64,000 bases of DNA from Micropruina glycogenica (GTDB lineage Bacteria > Actinomycetota > Actinomycetes > Propionibacteriales > Propionibacteriaceae): contig NZ_LT985188.1 of assembly GCF_900289045.1 (NCBI RefSeq), positions 3,286,001 through 3,350,000 on the forward strand, written 5' to 3'. How positions within the stretch are numbered: the stretch's first letter is position 1; the number at the start of each line of letters is the position of its first letter. Positions 38,845 to 47,716 of this stretch are shown here, piece after piece. A program made the position numbers and the translations under genes. The notes beneath the pieces are model-generated. The model did not search any database. It had not been told where the DNA came from and saw only the letters and a program-made list of their open reading frames with translations.

Positions 38845-39864
38845 TCACTCGGTGCCGACCCGGCACCCGCAGGACTCGCGCACGATCAGCTCCGTGGGGT
38901 AGATGCGCTTGTCGATGGTGCCGCCGTCCAACTGGTCGACGGCGTCCGACGACATCTGCTGAAACGGCACGCCAACGGTGGTGAGCGGCGGCACCGTGAA
39001 CTCGCCGACGAGGGCGCCGTCGAAGCCGACGATCGCGATGTCGTCGGGCACCCGTCGGCCCAAGGCGTGCAGGCCCGCGATCAGTCCGGCCGCCTGTTGG
39101 TCGCTCGCCGCGAACACGGCGGTGGCTTCGGGAAACCTCTCCACCAGAGGCAGCGCGGCATCTCTGCCGCCGGCGGTGGTCCACGACGTCTGCACCCGGC
39201 AGTCGGGCACCAGGCCCAGCAGCAGCAGCGCGTCGTGCCAGCCGCGCTCGCGCACGTCCATCGGCTCGCCGCCGGTCAGCAGCGCGATGCGTCGGTGGCC
39301 GTGCACCTCGGCCAGGTGCCGCACCGCCTGCTGCGCGCCACCGTAGAAGTCGGGCGAGAGGCTGGGCACGGCGTCCATGGGCTGGTCGAGGCTGAGCTTG
39401 ACCAGCGGCACGGTCAGCCGTCCGGTGCGCACCAGCAGGTCGGGCGGCAGCGGAGTGGCGGTGATGATGCCGTCCACCTGATGCCCGGCCAGCGATTCGA
39501 CGAGGTCTGGCAGTTGGTCGGGTTGGGCCTGGCCGAGCACGAGCCGCAGACCGCGCTTGGCCGCCGACTTCTCGACCGCCTTGGCCAGGGTGGCGAAGTA
39601 CTGGTTCTCGACGTCGGGCACGATCAGCCCGATCAGGTCGGACTTACCGGTGATCAGTGAACGGGCGGCGGTGTTGGGTCGGTAGCCGAGCTTGTCGATG
39701 GCGTCGAGCACGCGTGCCCTGGTGGCGGCGGCGACCGGGCGGGGCCCGTCGTTGACCACGTAGCTGACCACCGCGCTGCTCACTCCGGCCAGGCGCGCCA
39801 CGTCGTCACGTGTCGCATCTCGCCCGACTCCGGCCGTTCGTCGCACCACGGGCACGCCCCTCAC
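38845..39864 (-). CDS. LacI-family transcriptional regulator
   Basis: The 339-residue regulator has the helix-turn-helix DDVARLAGVSSAVVSYVVND and a sugar-binding C-terminal domain (VFAASDQQAAGLIAGLHALG; AIVGFDGALVGEF). The first 60 residues match the LacI at 35343 almost exactly in the reading helix, although the effector domains differ, so the two may compete for the same operators. Start GTG 39864 is used; GTG 39849 with GAGGGG seven bases upstream is also good. It is 32 bases downstream of the pirin gene on the same strand. Confidence 0.9.
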   Translation of the reverse strand: MRGVPVVRRTAGVGRDATRDDVARLAGVSSAVVSYVVNDGPRPVAAATRARVLDAIDKLGYRPNTAARSLITGKSDLIGLIVPDVENQYFATLAKAVEKSAAKRGLRLVLGQAQPDQLPDLVESLAGHQVDGIITATPLPPDLLVRTGRLTVPLVKLSLDQPMDAVPSLSPDFYGGAQQAVRHLAEVHGHRRIALLTGGEPMDVRERGWHDALLLLGLVPDCRVQTSWTTAGGRDAALPLVERFPEATAVFAASDQQAAGLIAGLHALGRRVPDDIAIVGFDGALVGEFTVPPLTTVGVPFQQMSSDAVDQLDGGTIDKRIYPTELIVRESCGCRVGTE

Positions 39865-39896
39865 TCACTGCTAAGGCGGCATCCTACTGGTCGACG

Positions 39897-40877
39897 TCAC
39901 TGCCTTCCGCGGCGGAATCGGCGCTTGAGCTTTAGGTCGGCGGGCAGCGGCGGGGCGGCCAGTCGCTGGGTGGGGCCGCGGTAGCCGGCAACCCTGCCGA
40001 AGCGGTCGTCGGGTGCGTCGTTCCACTCCTGCCGCATGCGCACGATGTCTTCGTGGCTACGGCCGATGAAGTTCCACCACATCACAATGCCCTCATCGAA
40101 CGGTTCACCACCCAGCAGCATCAGCCGGGCGGGCGCGTCGGTGGGGTTGGTGAGCCGCAGGTGGCCGAGCCCTGCGTCACGGACGCCCAGCACGCTGCGG
40201 TCGAGCCGCACGTCGTCGAAGTCGACCACGCCGGTATCGACCAGCACGCCGTGCTCGTGGCCCGCGTCCACCTCGACCTCCCACGTGACGCCCGGATCGA
40301 TCACCACTTCGGCACCCAGCAACGGGGTCTGGGTGTGCACCGGCGATGCGGCGCCGGCCAGGGTGCCCGTGAGCACCTTGACCCGCACGCCGTCGGCGTC
40401 GACCGGCTCGGGCACATGGTGCTGAAACTCGCGAATCAGGTCGCGGTCGGCCTCGGGCAGCGCCACCCACAGTTGCACGCCGTGCAGCAGGTCGCGCTCA
40501 GGCGTCGACACCTCCGAGTGCGCGATGCCGTAGCCGGACGTCATCAGGTTGAGCTCGCCGGGCCGCACCATGGCGTGCACGCCGCCCGAGTCGCGGTGCT
40601 CGATCTCGCCCTCGAAGAGCCAACTCACGGTCTGCAGCCCGGTGTGCGGGTGCGGTGGAACGTCCATGCACACGCCGTGCTCCGGGCCGTAATGGTCGGC
40701 GAAGCACCAGGCTCCGACGAACGAACGGCGTAGTGAGGGCAGGGTGCGGCGCACCTTGAGCGCGTCATCGGGGCCGAGCTGCACGTTCTTCGGTTCGATG
40801 CGCTGAATCTCGTGCGGGTCATGGCCGACGTCGGTGGGGCACTCGTGCACCTCGGCCCGGGTTTCGGTGTTACTCAT
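39897..40877 (-). CDS. Pirin family protein
   Basis: The 326-residue bicupin has the pirin metal-site pattern: PPHPHTGLQTVSWLFEGEIE with two His near 75 and HRDSGG, then HSEV near 122 in the N-terminal cupin. The C-terminal cupin carries LLGGEPFDE. Pirins bind iron and may act as quercetinases or redox-responsive partners; the role here is unknown. The ATG is normal and the frame clean. Confidence 0.92.
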   Translation of the reverse strand: MSNTETRAEVHECPTDVGHDPHEIQRIEPKNVQLGPDDALKVRRTLPSLRRSFVGAWCFADHYGPEHGVCMDVPPHPHTGLQTVSWLFEGEIEHRDSGGVHAMVRPGELNLMTSGYGIAHSEVSTPERDLLHGVQLWVALPEADRDLIREFQHHVPEPVDADGVRVKVLTGTLAGAASPVHTQTPLLGAEVVIDPGVTWEVEVDAGHEHGVLVDTGVVDFDDVRLDRSVLGVRDAGLGHLRLTNPTDAPARLMLLGGEPFDEGIVMWWNFIGRSHEDIVRMRQEWNDAPDDRFGRVAGYRGPTQRLAAPPLPADLKLKRRFRRGRQ

Positions 40878-40992
40878 GCACCGCCTCCGTCCATCGCGCC
40901 GGTCGCTGGTCGAGACGCTTGTCGAGACCCAGTCTGCACCGAGGTGGTTGATCGGGGGCTGTCCGAGGTGAAGTTGTCAGAGCCTGAGCACT

Positions 40993-41606
40993 GTGATCGC
41001 CGGGGTGATGGTCGGTGTGCTGGTCGTGGCGGCTCTCGTTGCCGCGGTGTGGTTGGTGATACGCAACTCGCTGGTGCGGGTGCCGATGGGTCAATTGGGG
41101 CTGCTCGTGGTGCGGGGACGGTCGACGGACACGTCGCTGCTGCCCGGCCTGCACTGGGTCACCGCGCTGCGTCAGCGCCAGGTGGTCTGCTACCCGGTGG
41201 TCGAGTTGTCGTACCGAGCCAGTTCTGACCCGGTGGTGAACAGCCGACCGAGGCCGGCGGACCGGCGCTGAAGGTGATGCTGGGCGACCGCGCCGAGGCC
41301 AAGGTCGGGTACACCGTGCGGTTTCGCCTGGTGCGCGACCAGTTGCGGCTCGTGCACGATCGATTCGGCACGACGGGCTATTGGTCGGCCGTGCGTGACA
41401 ACGTGGGGGTGGGGGCTGCGCTGGCGGTTGCCCTGGCTCAACCGGACGTCACCCTCGATTCGCTCTACCCTGGGCAGCGGCAGGAGCTGGAGCAGCAGTT
41501 GAAGCAGCGGCTGGCCGAGACGCTCGCCGCCGACGGCGTGAAGTTGGCCGGCTTCTCGTTGGGCGCGGTCGACCTGCCTTACCGCACAGAGTCAGGCCGA
41601 GGCAGA
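40993..41606 (+). pseudogene. SPFH/band-7 membrane protein remnant
   Basis: GTG 40993 opens one membrane helix followed by VRVPMGQLGLLVVRGR and LPGLHWV, the start of a band-7/SPFH scaffold protein. Near 41235 the homology moves to another frame (EAGGPALKVMLGDRAEAKVG), which continues to GVKLAGFSLGAVDLPYRTE and then breaks near 41606. So there is one frameshift plus loss of the 3' end. In intact relatives this domain is followed by a long helical tail. Confidence 0.7.
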
Positions 41607-41832
41607 TTCCAGAGCCGGTGACCAGGCCCGCTACGTCGGCGACCAGTACACGCTGGCCACGGTGCTGCTGGCGGTGTCGCTGTTCTTCGCCGGCGTCACC
41701 AGCTCGTTCCGTTCGCCCACCCTGCGCACTGCGCTGCTGGTGACCCGCGGTGTGATTCTGCTGGTGTCGTTCCTGAGGCTGGCTGAACTGCCCATCGCTG
41801 CGGCCACCTGGAGCATCTTCGACATGTCGTGA
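41607..41832 (+). pseudogene. C-terminal fragment of an unrelated membrane protein
   Basis: A third frame encodes DQARYVGDQYTLATVLLAVS and two membrane helices before a stop at 41832. It has no start of its own and is joined directly to the SPFH remnant, so a deletion has fused two broken genes. The original family is a small multi-pass membrane protein that I cannot name. Confidence 0.55.
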
Positions 41833-41844
41833 AGGCCTCAATGC

Positions 41845-41916
41845 CAACGTAACTGCCCTTGTGACACGTAACTGCCTGCGTGCAGGCAGCTAGGTGTCAC
41901 AAAGGCGGCTACGTTG
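41845..41916. repeat. 72-bp hairpin element, copy B
   Basis: An imperfect palindrome from CAACGTA (41845) to TACGTTG (41916), centred on CTGCCTGCGTGCAGGCAG. It aligns end to end with copy A at 24274-24349 in inverse orientation. It lies between the SPFH/membrane remnant and the efflux gene. A short match, GCCCTTGTGAC, also occurs near 35172 beside the damaged glycosyltransferase. Confidence 0.75.
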
Positions 41917-41932
41917 AGTGCGCCATTCTTGC

Positions 41933-43438
41933 TCAGACCCCGGGTCGCTCGGGCTCTGCCGCACGTCGCGGCATGGACGACGTCGCCTTGCTGCGGCGCA
42001 GGAACAACGCCACCACCAGGCCCACCGCCATCGCAGCCACCGAGAGCAGCATCGACTGCGCCATGGCCGACGAGAACGGCTCGACGATCGCGGCCGGCAA
42101 CTGGCCGGTGCCCAACCCGCTGGCCGAACCGGACGCCGCGCCGCCCAGGTTGGCCTCGAGCCGGGCCTGCATCAGGGCCGCGATGCCGGCCGAGCCGAGC
42201 ACCGAGCCGATGGTGCGGGTGGTGTTGTAGATGCCGGACGCCGCGCCCGCCTGCCGCGGCGGCAGGTCGAGGGTTGCGGTGGTGGCCAACGGCCCCCACA
42301 TACCGGCGCTGCCGAGGCCGATCAGCGCCGCGGGCCACAGGAACATCAGCACGTCGGTGGTGCCGTTCATCATGGCCGCGTACCAGAACTGGCCGCCGCC
42401 CACGAGCAGCAGGCTGGGCACCAGCAGCACCCGGGGATCGACTCGCACCAGCAGCATGCCGGCCAGGGGCGACAGCACGCCCGACAGTACGGCGGTGGGT
42501 ACGGTCAACAGCGCCGCCTGCGTGGGGGTCAGGCCGCGGGCCAACTGAAAGAAGAACATCATCGGCAGCGACATCGCGGTGATCGAGCAGCCGATCGCGG
42601 CGATGGCCACGTTCGAGGTCGAGAAGTTGCGGTCGCGGAACAGTTCCAGCGGCACCAGCGCCTCGGCGCGGGTGCGCGACTGCTGCCAGACGAACAACGC
42701 CAGCACCACCACGCCGGCGATGATCAGCGACCACACCGAGATGGGCCCCCAGATCACGCCCCAGTCGTACTTCTCGCCCTCTTGCAGCCCGAACACCAGT
42801 AGGAACAGGCCCACGGCGCTGATCACGATGCCGGCCACGTCGAACTTGTGCGGGTGTGTCTCGAGCCGGGGCACCAGCATCGCGGCCAGCACGAAACCGA
42901 TCACGCCCACCGGCAGGTTCACGTAGAAGATCGCCTGCCAGCCGAAGGCGTCCACCAGAAAGCCGCCGGCCAGCGGGCCGACCAGGGTCGCGACACCGGC
43001 GGTGGCGCCCCACAGGCCCATGGCGGCGCCGCGGTTCCTGGGTTCGAACGTGCGCGCGATCAGCGCCATCGACTGTGGGCTCATCAGCGCCGCGCCGAGG
43101 CCCTGCACGGCCCGCATCGCGACCAGCATGCCCAGGGTGGTCGACAGGCCGCAGCCCAGCGAGGCCAGGGTGAAGACGGCCAGCCCGGTGAGGTAGACGC
43201 GCTTGGGGCCGAACGCGTCGCCGAGTCGTCCGGCGATGAGCAACGGCACCGAGAACGTGAGCAGGTAGGCGCTGGTCACCCACACCACGTTGTCGAGGTT
43301 GGTGGTGGCCGGGTCGAGGGCGGCCTTGATGGCGGGGTTGGCCACCGAGACGATCGTGGTGTCGACCAGAAGCATGAAGAACCCGATGATCAAGGCCCAC
43401 AGGCCGGGCCACGGGTTGGTCGGACGCGCCTGGGTCAT
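41933..43438 (-). CDS. DHA2-family (EmrB/QacA) drug efflux transporter
   Basis: The 501-residue protein has 14 membrane helices with MFS motif A (GRLGDAFGPKRVYL), the DHA2 start LLVDTTIVSVANPAI and antiporter motif C (GPLAGGFLVDAFGWQAIF). It should expel hydrophobic cations or antibiotics in exchange for protons. I chose ATG 43438, which overlaps the stop of the PadR gene (ATGA); the frame is open further but only through PadR. The pair is therefore a drug-responsive operon controlled by PadR. Confidence 0.92.
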   Translation of the reverse strand: MTQARPTNPWPGLWALIIGFFMLLVDTTIVSVANPAIKAALDPATTNLDNVVWVTSAYLLTFSVPLLIAGRLGDAFGPKRVYLTGLAVFTLASLGCGLSTTLGMLVAMRAVQGLGAALMSPQSMALIARTFEPRNRGAAMGLWGATAGVATLVGPLAGGFLVDAFGWQAIFYVNLPVGVIGFVLAAMLVPRLETHPHKFDVAGIVISAVGLFLLVFGLQEGEKYDWGVIWGPISVWSLIIAGVVVLALFVWQQSRTRAEALVPLELFRDRNFSTSNVAIAAIGCSITAMSLPMMFFFQLARGLTPTQAALLTVPTAVLSGVLSPLAGMLLVRVDPRVLLVPSLLLVGGGQFWYAAMMNGTTDVLMFLWPAALIGLGSAGMWGPLATTATLDLPPRQAGAASGIYNTTRTIGSVLGSAGIAALMQARLEANLGGAASGSASGLGTGQLPAAIVEPFSSAMAQSMLLSVAAMAVGLVVALFLRRSKATSSMPRRAAEPERPGV

Positions 43439-44055
43439 TGGCGTGCTGCCTTTCGTTGGGCGAGATAGCGGTCGCTGGTTTCGTCCAGGGCGTGGACGTT
43501 CCAGTCGAGCGAGCGCTGTTCGATCGCGGCGATGATGTCGGTGAGCCACTGGTGGTCGGCCGCGAGCAGGGCGGCTTCGCGGCGGGTTTCGATCAGGTAG
43601 AAGTCGGGCACCCCGCGGGCCTCGGCCTTGGTGAGGCCGTGCTGCAGCACCGAGAGCTGCGCAGTGATGGCCGCGAGCCGTTGCTGCAGCAGGTCGACCA
43701 CCTCGTCGGGCGGCAGGTTGTGGGCCTCGGACAGCGCCACTCTGAACTGCTCCGGACGGTCGATGCGCGGCAGTTCGGCACGCACCCACTCGGGCACCAT
43801 GTTGCGGCCCGCTTCGGTGACGCGGTAGGTGGTGCGCTCGGGCCGATTACCCTCGCGATCGACCCCCTGCTCGGCCAACAGGCCCAGCTTCTGCAGCCGG
43901 GCGACGGTGTGATAAACCGTGCCGTTGGTCACCGGTACGAGCCGGTCGTCGTGCCGCAGCCGCAGCAGTCGGATCATCTCGTAGGGGTGCATGTCGCCCT
44001 CGTGCAGCAGCGCGAGCAGCATGACGCCCAGGGGCGTCAGACGGTCGGCATGCAT
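43435..44055 (-). CDS. PadR-family transcriptional regulator of the efflux pump
   Basis: The 206-residue protein has the PadR winged helix (LLALLHEGDMHPYEMIRLLR and VTNGTVYHTVARLQKLGLL) and the longer C-terminal Vir_act_alpha helices used for dimerisation. It probably represses itself and the efflux gene; PadR proteins commonly bind drugs at the dimer interface. The ATG has GAGG eight bases upstream, and an inverted repeat TAGTC-N6-GACTA lies at 44083-44098 in the promoter region. Confidence 0.92.
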   Translation of the reverse strand: MHADRLTPLGVMLLALLHEGDMHPYEMIRLLRLRHDDRLVPVTNGTVYHTVARLQKLGLLAEQGVDREGNRPERTTYRVTEAGRNMVPEWVRAELPRIDRPEQFRVALSEAHNLPPDEVVDLLQQRLAAITAQLSVLQHGLTKAEARGVPDFYLIETRREAALLAADHQWLTDIIAAIEQRSLDWNVHALDETSDRYLAQRKAARQ

Positions 44056-44082
44056 GGTCTACCTCGAATGATCGATGTTGAT

Positions 44083-44098
44083 TAGTCAATATGGACTA
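44083..44098. promoter_or_regulatory. Candidate PadR operator
   Basis: TAGTC (44083-44087) and GACTA (44094-44098) form an inverted repeat with a six-base spacer, 27 bases upstream of the PadR start, beside TTGACT on the minus strand that could be a -35 box. The assignment is by position and symmetry only. Confidence 0.45.
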
Positions 44099-44119
44099 TA
44101 TGCATTTCTGTGTCGCAGG

Positions 44120-44399
44120 GTTCAACTCGCGGTGGGCTCATCAGGGTGAAGCCGGCTTCGGCCTCGCCGCTGATGTACTGCGCTCCGCTGACCCCGGTGA
44201 GCGCAATGCCGAAGGCCTCAGGATCGGCCTCGGCCAGCGCGGGGTACACCTGCGGTTTCGCGCCGTCCGTAACGCCGCGAAACCGCTCGTGCGCACGCTG
44301 CAGCAGGTCGGTGATGCGCTGCTGATCGGGCAGCGTGCCGGTCGAGACGAAGCGTTGCCGTTGCTCGTCCTGCTTCACCGGGTGATCGGGCAGGTACAT
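44120..44399 (-). pseudogene. Glutaminase (GlsA) N-terminal remnant
   Basis: From ATG 44399 the frame gives STGTLPD, DLLQRAHERFRG, VYPALAEADPEAFGIALTGV and AQYISGEAEAGFTLMS, which match the first 90 residues of glutaminase. The Ser-x-x-Lys active site that should follow is absent, and the frame runs into the PadR promoter. The enzyme would need about 300 residues, so this is dead. Confidence 0.75.
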
Positions 44400-44406
44400 G
44401 AACGGC

Positions 44407-45221
44407 TCAGGGCATGTGCACCGGTGGGCCCGGCCCCCACGGAATGCCGAGCAAGAACCAGGCCAGGTACAGCACCGTTCAGGTGATCAGGATCCACATG
44501 GCGTACGGCACCATGAGGGCGATGATGGTGCCGATGCCGGCGTCCTTCTTGTACCGCTGCGCCACGGTCACCATGAACGGCAGGTACACCATCAGCGGGG
44601 TGAGCACGTTCACCGGCGAATCGCCCACCCGGTAGGCGGCCAGCAGGGTCTGCGGCACTAGGATCAGGTAGCCGGCGTCGATGGCCACCGACGACAGCAC
44701 GCCGACGAAGATCAATATGAAGGTGAGCCGGCGCGGTGGTGCGACCTTGACCACTTTTCGAATCAGCGCACCCATCAGGCCCGCGTGTTCGGCGACCTGA
44801 CGCCGGCCATCGACACCAGCACCACGGCCACGACGCCGAAGCCGGCGAAGTTGTCGACGAAGGACGAGAAGAAGAAGCGTGCGCCCTCGACCGGCAACAG
44901 GTTGCGCACCCCGAACGTCTGCTCGCTGACCACGAAGTCGGGTACTTCGGCGGGCTCGCCGGTGACCGAGTCGTAGATCGACCAGGTGCCGCCGAGGTGC
45001 TCGTTGATCTGGCTGAACTCGTCTTTGGGCACCGGGGTCACGACCTCGTCGGTTACTTTCACCCCCGACCACGCCAGTATCGCCGACAGCATGGCGATCA
45101 CGGCGATCAGGTAGACGAACATGATCGTCGGGTTGGGCACTTAGTTGCCGAATCGCTCGATCGTGTCGAGGAATTTGCCGGACGATTCGGCTTTGCTTTC
45201 GTTGCTTTGGGTTTGGGACAT
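44407..45221 (-). pseudogene. AbgT-family p-aminobenzoyl-glutamate transporter, multiply broken
   Basis: From ATG 45221 the protein begins FLDTIERFGN and meets a TAA at 45141-45143, continues as VPNPTIMFVYLIAVIAMLSA, then shifts frame near 44798 (AEHAGLMGALIRKVVKVAPP). At about 44660 DAGYLILVP is joined directly to QTLLAAYRVGDSPVN, losing roughly 270 residues. Finally, a TGA (44479-44481) stands where Trp is expected in AMWILIT-TVLYLAW. Four lesions make it non-functional. It and the glutaminase remnant are probably relics of a glutamate/folate-fragment salvage operon. Confidence 0.85.
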
Positions 45222-45462
45222 CGTGGCGCCTCGCTCGGGACGAAAAACTACGGAATCCCGGGCACCCCTCAGGGCGCTGCACGTAGTATCACGCGGCCAC
45301 CCCACGCCTTGGGGATGTTCGGCCAATGTTTATGAAAGGGCCATGCACGAACCGCTTGTCTCGGTTCTTCAGGCGCGACGAGCACGCCAGGACGTGCATG
45401 CTCAATGCCCGCAGCGTGAGCGAATCGGCGAGCGCGCCACTAGGCTCGCAACGGGAGGTGAC

Positions 45463-46005
45463 ATGGGCAGCGAGTCGGCATCGCGGCGCGGCTTCGACGT
45501 ACCGGGCCAAGCCGAGGCCGGCTCAGGCGAGCGGTTCGCGGGCCTGCTGCGCAACCTCTGGCGGGCGCAGGTGCGGGTCACCCGATCAGTGGCCAGACTG
45601 CCCGAGTTGCCCGAATCCCAGGTCGACCTGTTGCGGCTGCTGGTGCAGGCCGGCCCCATGACTCCGGCCGAGTTGGCCGACCGGCTGCGGCTGGCCCGTC
45701 CGACCGTCAGCAACGTGTTGCGCGACCTGCGCGGCAGCGGTCTGATCGAGCGGCAGCAGGCCCCCGACGACGGCCGCTCGGTGATCGTCGTCGCGACCGA
45801 CCGGGCGGCCGAGATCTTCGACACGTTCGCACGCACCAGGCTCGCCGCGCTCGAGGCGATTATGGCTCGGCTCGACCAACCCGACCGTGATCAGATCGAG
45901 GCGGCCCTGCCCGCCATGGAACGGCTGCTGCACGAGTTCGACGCCGAACTGCAGCGCATCGACCACCTGCCCCCTGAGGGCGAGAAAGAGAGCACCGATG
46001 ACTGA
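45463..46005 (+). CDS. MarR-family transcriptional regulator
   Basis: The 180-residue protein has the MarR winged helix (PMTPAELADRLRLARPTVSN and SGLIERQQAPDDGRSVIV, with the basic wing) and flanking dimerisation helices. ATG 45463 has an excellent GGGAGG. Its end overlaps the aldehyde dehydrogenase start by eight bases, so it is co-transcribed with and likely regulates that gene in response to an aldehyde or aromatic acid; the ligand is unknown. Confidence 0.9.
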   Translation: MGSESASRRGFDVPGQAEAGSGERFAGLLRNLWRAQVRVTRSVARLPELPESQVDLLRLLVQAGPMTPAELADRLRLARPTVSNVLRDLRGSGLIERQQAPDDGRSVIVVATDRAAEIFDTFARTRLAALEAIMARLDQPDRDQIEAALPAMERLLHEFDAELQRIDHLPPEGEKESTDD

Positions 46006-47461
46006 GAGCGAGTTGCTCGGCGACGTTCCGGACGGGTTGCTGATCGCAGGTGAGTGGGTGGCTGCCTCGGGTGGTGGCACGTTGGCGGTGCACGATCCGT
46101 CCACCGGGGCGGTGATCAAGCAGATCGCCGACGCGACCCCTGACGACGCCAAGGCGGCCATGGACGCCGCCGCCGACGCGTTCGCCGGCTGGGCGGCGAC
46201 GCCGGCGCGCGAGCGGGCCGAGTTGTTGCGGCGGGCGTTCGACCTGCTGCAGCAGCGCAAAGAGGACTTCGCGCTGCTGATGACGCTCGAGATGGGCAAG
46301 CCGTTGGCCGAGGCTCGCGGCGAGGTGGCCTACGGCGGCGAGTTCTTGCGCTGGTTCAGCGAAGAGGCCACGCACATCGCCGGACGGTACGGGCCGAACC
46401 CCGAGGGCACCGGACGCATGATCGTCACCCAGCACCCGGTTGGTCCGTGCTACCTGATCACGCCGTGGAACTTTCCGCTGGCGATGGCCACCCGCAAGAT
46501 CGCACCGGCCCTGGCCGCGGGCTGCACCGTCGTGGTGAAGCCCGCCGCTCTGACCCCGCTGACCACGTTGTACTTCGCCAAGCTGCTGCACGACGCCGGG
46601 CTGCCCGCGGGCGTGGTGAACGTACTCACCACGAGCGCGTCAGGCCCGGTGTCTGAGGTGATCATCGATGACCCGCGGTTGCGCAAGTTGTCGTTCACCG
46701 GGTCGACGTCGGTGGGGCAAACGTTGCTGCGCCAGGCCGCGCAGGGCGTGTTGCGCACGTCCATGGAGCTGGGCGGCAACGCGCCCTTCGTGGTGTTCGA
46801 CGACGCCGACCTCGACAAGGCGGTCGACGGCGCCATCGCGGCCAAGTTTCGCAACATCGGCCAGGCGTGCACCGCGGCGAACCGGTTCATCGTGGAGTCG
46901 TCCGTGGCTGAGGAGTTCGCCCACCGGGTCACCGAGCGGGTGGCGGCGTTCAAGACCGGTCGGGGTACCGAAGAGGGCGTGACCATCGGCCCGCTGATCG
47001 ACGATCGGGCGGTGGCGAAGGCGTCCGAACTCGTCACCGACGCGGTCGAACGTGGGGCGACGGTGCGCACCGGCGGGCACGCGATCGACAGGCCCGGCAC
47101 GTTCTACGCAGCGACCGTGTTGTCGGATGTGCAGGCGGGCAGCGCGATTCTGCGCGAAGAGATCTTCGGGCCCGTGCTGGCGATCGTCACCTTCGACACC
47201 GAGGACGAGGCGGTGCGCATCGCCAACGACACCGAGTACGGCCTGGTCAGCTACGTGTACACCCAGGACCTCGCGCGAGGGCAGCGCATGATCGAACGGC
47301 TCGAGACCGGCATGATGGGCCTCAACGTCGGCGTCGTGTCCAACGCCGCCGCACCCTTCGGCGGCTGGAAGTTGTCGGGCCTGGGCCGCGAGGGCGGTGC
47401 CGAAGGCATTCACGAATACTTGCAGACCAAATACACCCTGACCCCGAACCCCTTCGGCTGA
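45998..47461 (+). CDS. gabD: NAD(P)-dependent succinate-semialdehyde-type dehydrogenase
   Basis: The 487-residue aldehyde dehydrogenase matches the GabD branch: VGPCYLITPWNFPLAMATRK near 150, Rossmann GSTSVGQ, MELGGNAPFVVFDDAD with the general-base Glu near 265, catalytic Cys in FRNIGQACTAANRF near 298, and the C-terminal SGLGREGG. GabD oxidises succinate semialdehyde to succinate; closely related enzymes take other semialdehydes, so the substrate is probable rather than certain. It follows MarR in one operon. Confidence 0.9.
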   Translation: MTESELLGDVPDGLLIAGEWVAASGGGTLAVHDPSTGAVIKQIADATPDDAKAAMDAAADAFAGWAATPARERAELLRRAFDLLQQRKEDFALLMTLEMGKPLAEARGEVAYGGEFLRWFSEEATHIAGRYGPNPEGTGRMIVTQHPVGPCYLITPWNFPLAMATRKIAPALAAGCTVVVKPAALTPLTTLYFAKLLHDAGLPAGVVNVLTTSASGPVSEVIIDDPRLRKLSFTGSTSVGQTLLRQAAQGVLRTSMELGGNAPFVVFDDADLDKAVDGAIAAKFRNIGQACTAANRFIVESSVAEEFAHRVTERVAAFKTGRGTEEGVTIGPLIDDRAVAKASELVTDAVERGATVRTGGHAIDRPGTFYAATVLSDVQAGSAILREEIFGPVLAIVTFDTEDEAVRIANDTEYGLVSYVYTQDLARGQRMIERLETGMMGLNVGVVSNAAAPFGGWKLSGLGREGGAEGIHEYLQTKYTLTPNPFG

Positions 47462-47500
47462 GCCGTCGTGGGTCGAGCCTGTCGAGACCTCACCCCGGTT

Positions 47501-47612
47501 CGTCCGTCGTCCCGGCGAACTCTCCGTCGTCCCGGCGAACTCTCCGTCATCTCGGCGAACTTTCCGTCATCCCGGCGAAATCTCCGTCATCCCGGCGAAC
47601 GCCGGGATCTCC
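47501..47612. repeat. Tandem array of five 20-bp half-palindromes closed by a full palindrome
   Basis: Units start at 47501, 47521, 47541, 47561 and 47581; a typical unit is tctccgtcatcccggcgaac. Only the last is followed by the complementary arm gccgggatctcc (47601-47612). It looks like a local expansion of the left arm of the dispersed palindrome. A further degenerate palindrome lies at 47658-47688 and a copy of the other repeat family at 47471-47489. No gene is visible between 47462 and 47716. Confidence 0.9.
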
Positions 47613-47716
47613 AACCGCGATCCGATAGAAATCGGCGTCCAGTGAGGAGCAGGGCACGACTGAGATTCCGGCGTTCGCCGGAGTGACATGAACTGAACCC
47701 GGCGACATCAACTGAG

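Noticed and set aside
41933-43789. 618-codon form of the efflux transporter
   Set aside because: The extra 117 codons lie within the PadR gene on the same strand; the ATG at 43438 overlaps the PadR stop and starts just before TM1.
47501-47612. CRISPR array
   Set aside because: Twenty-base units are contiguous with no spacers; the unit is half of a dispersed palindrome.
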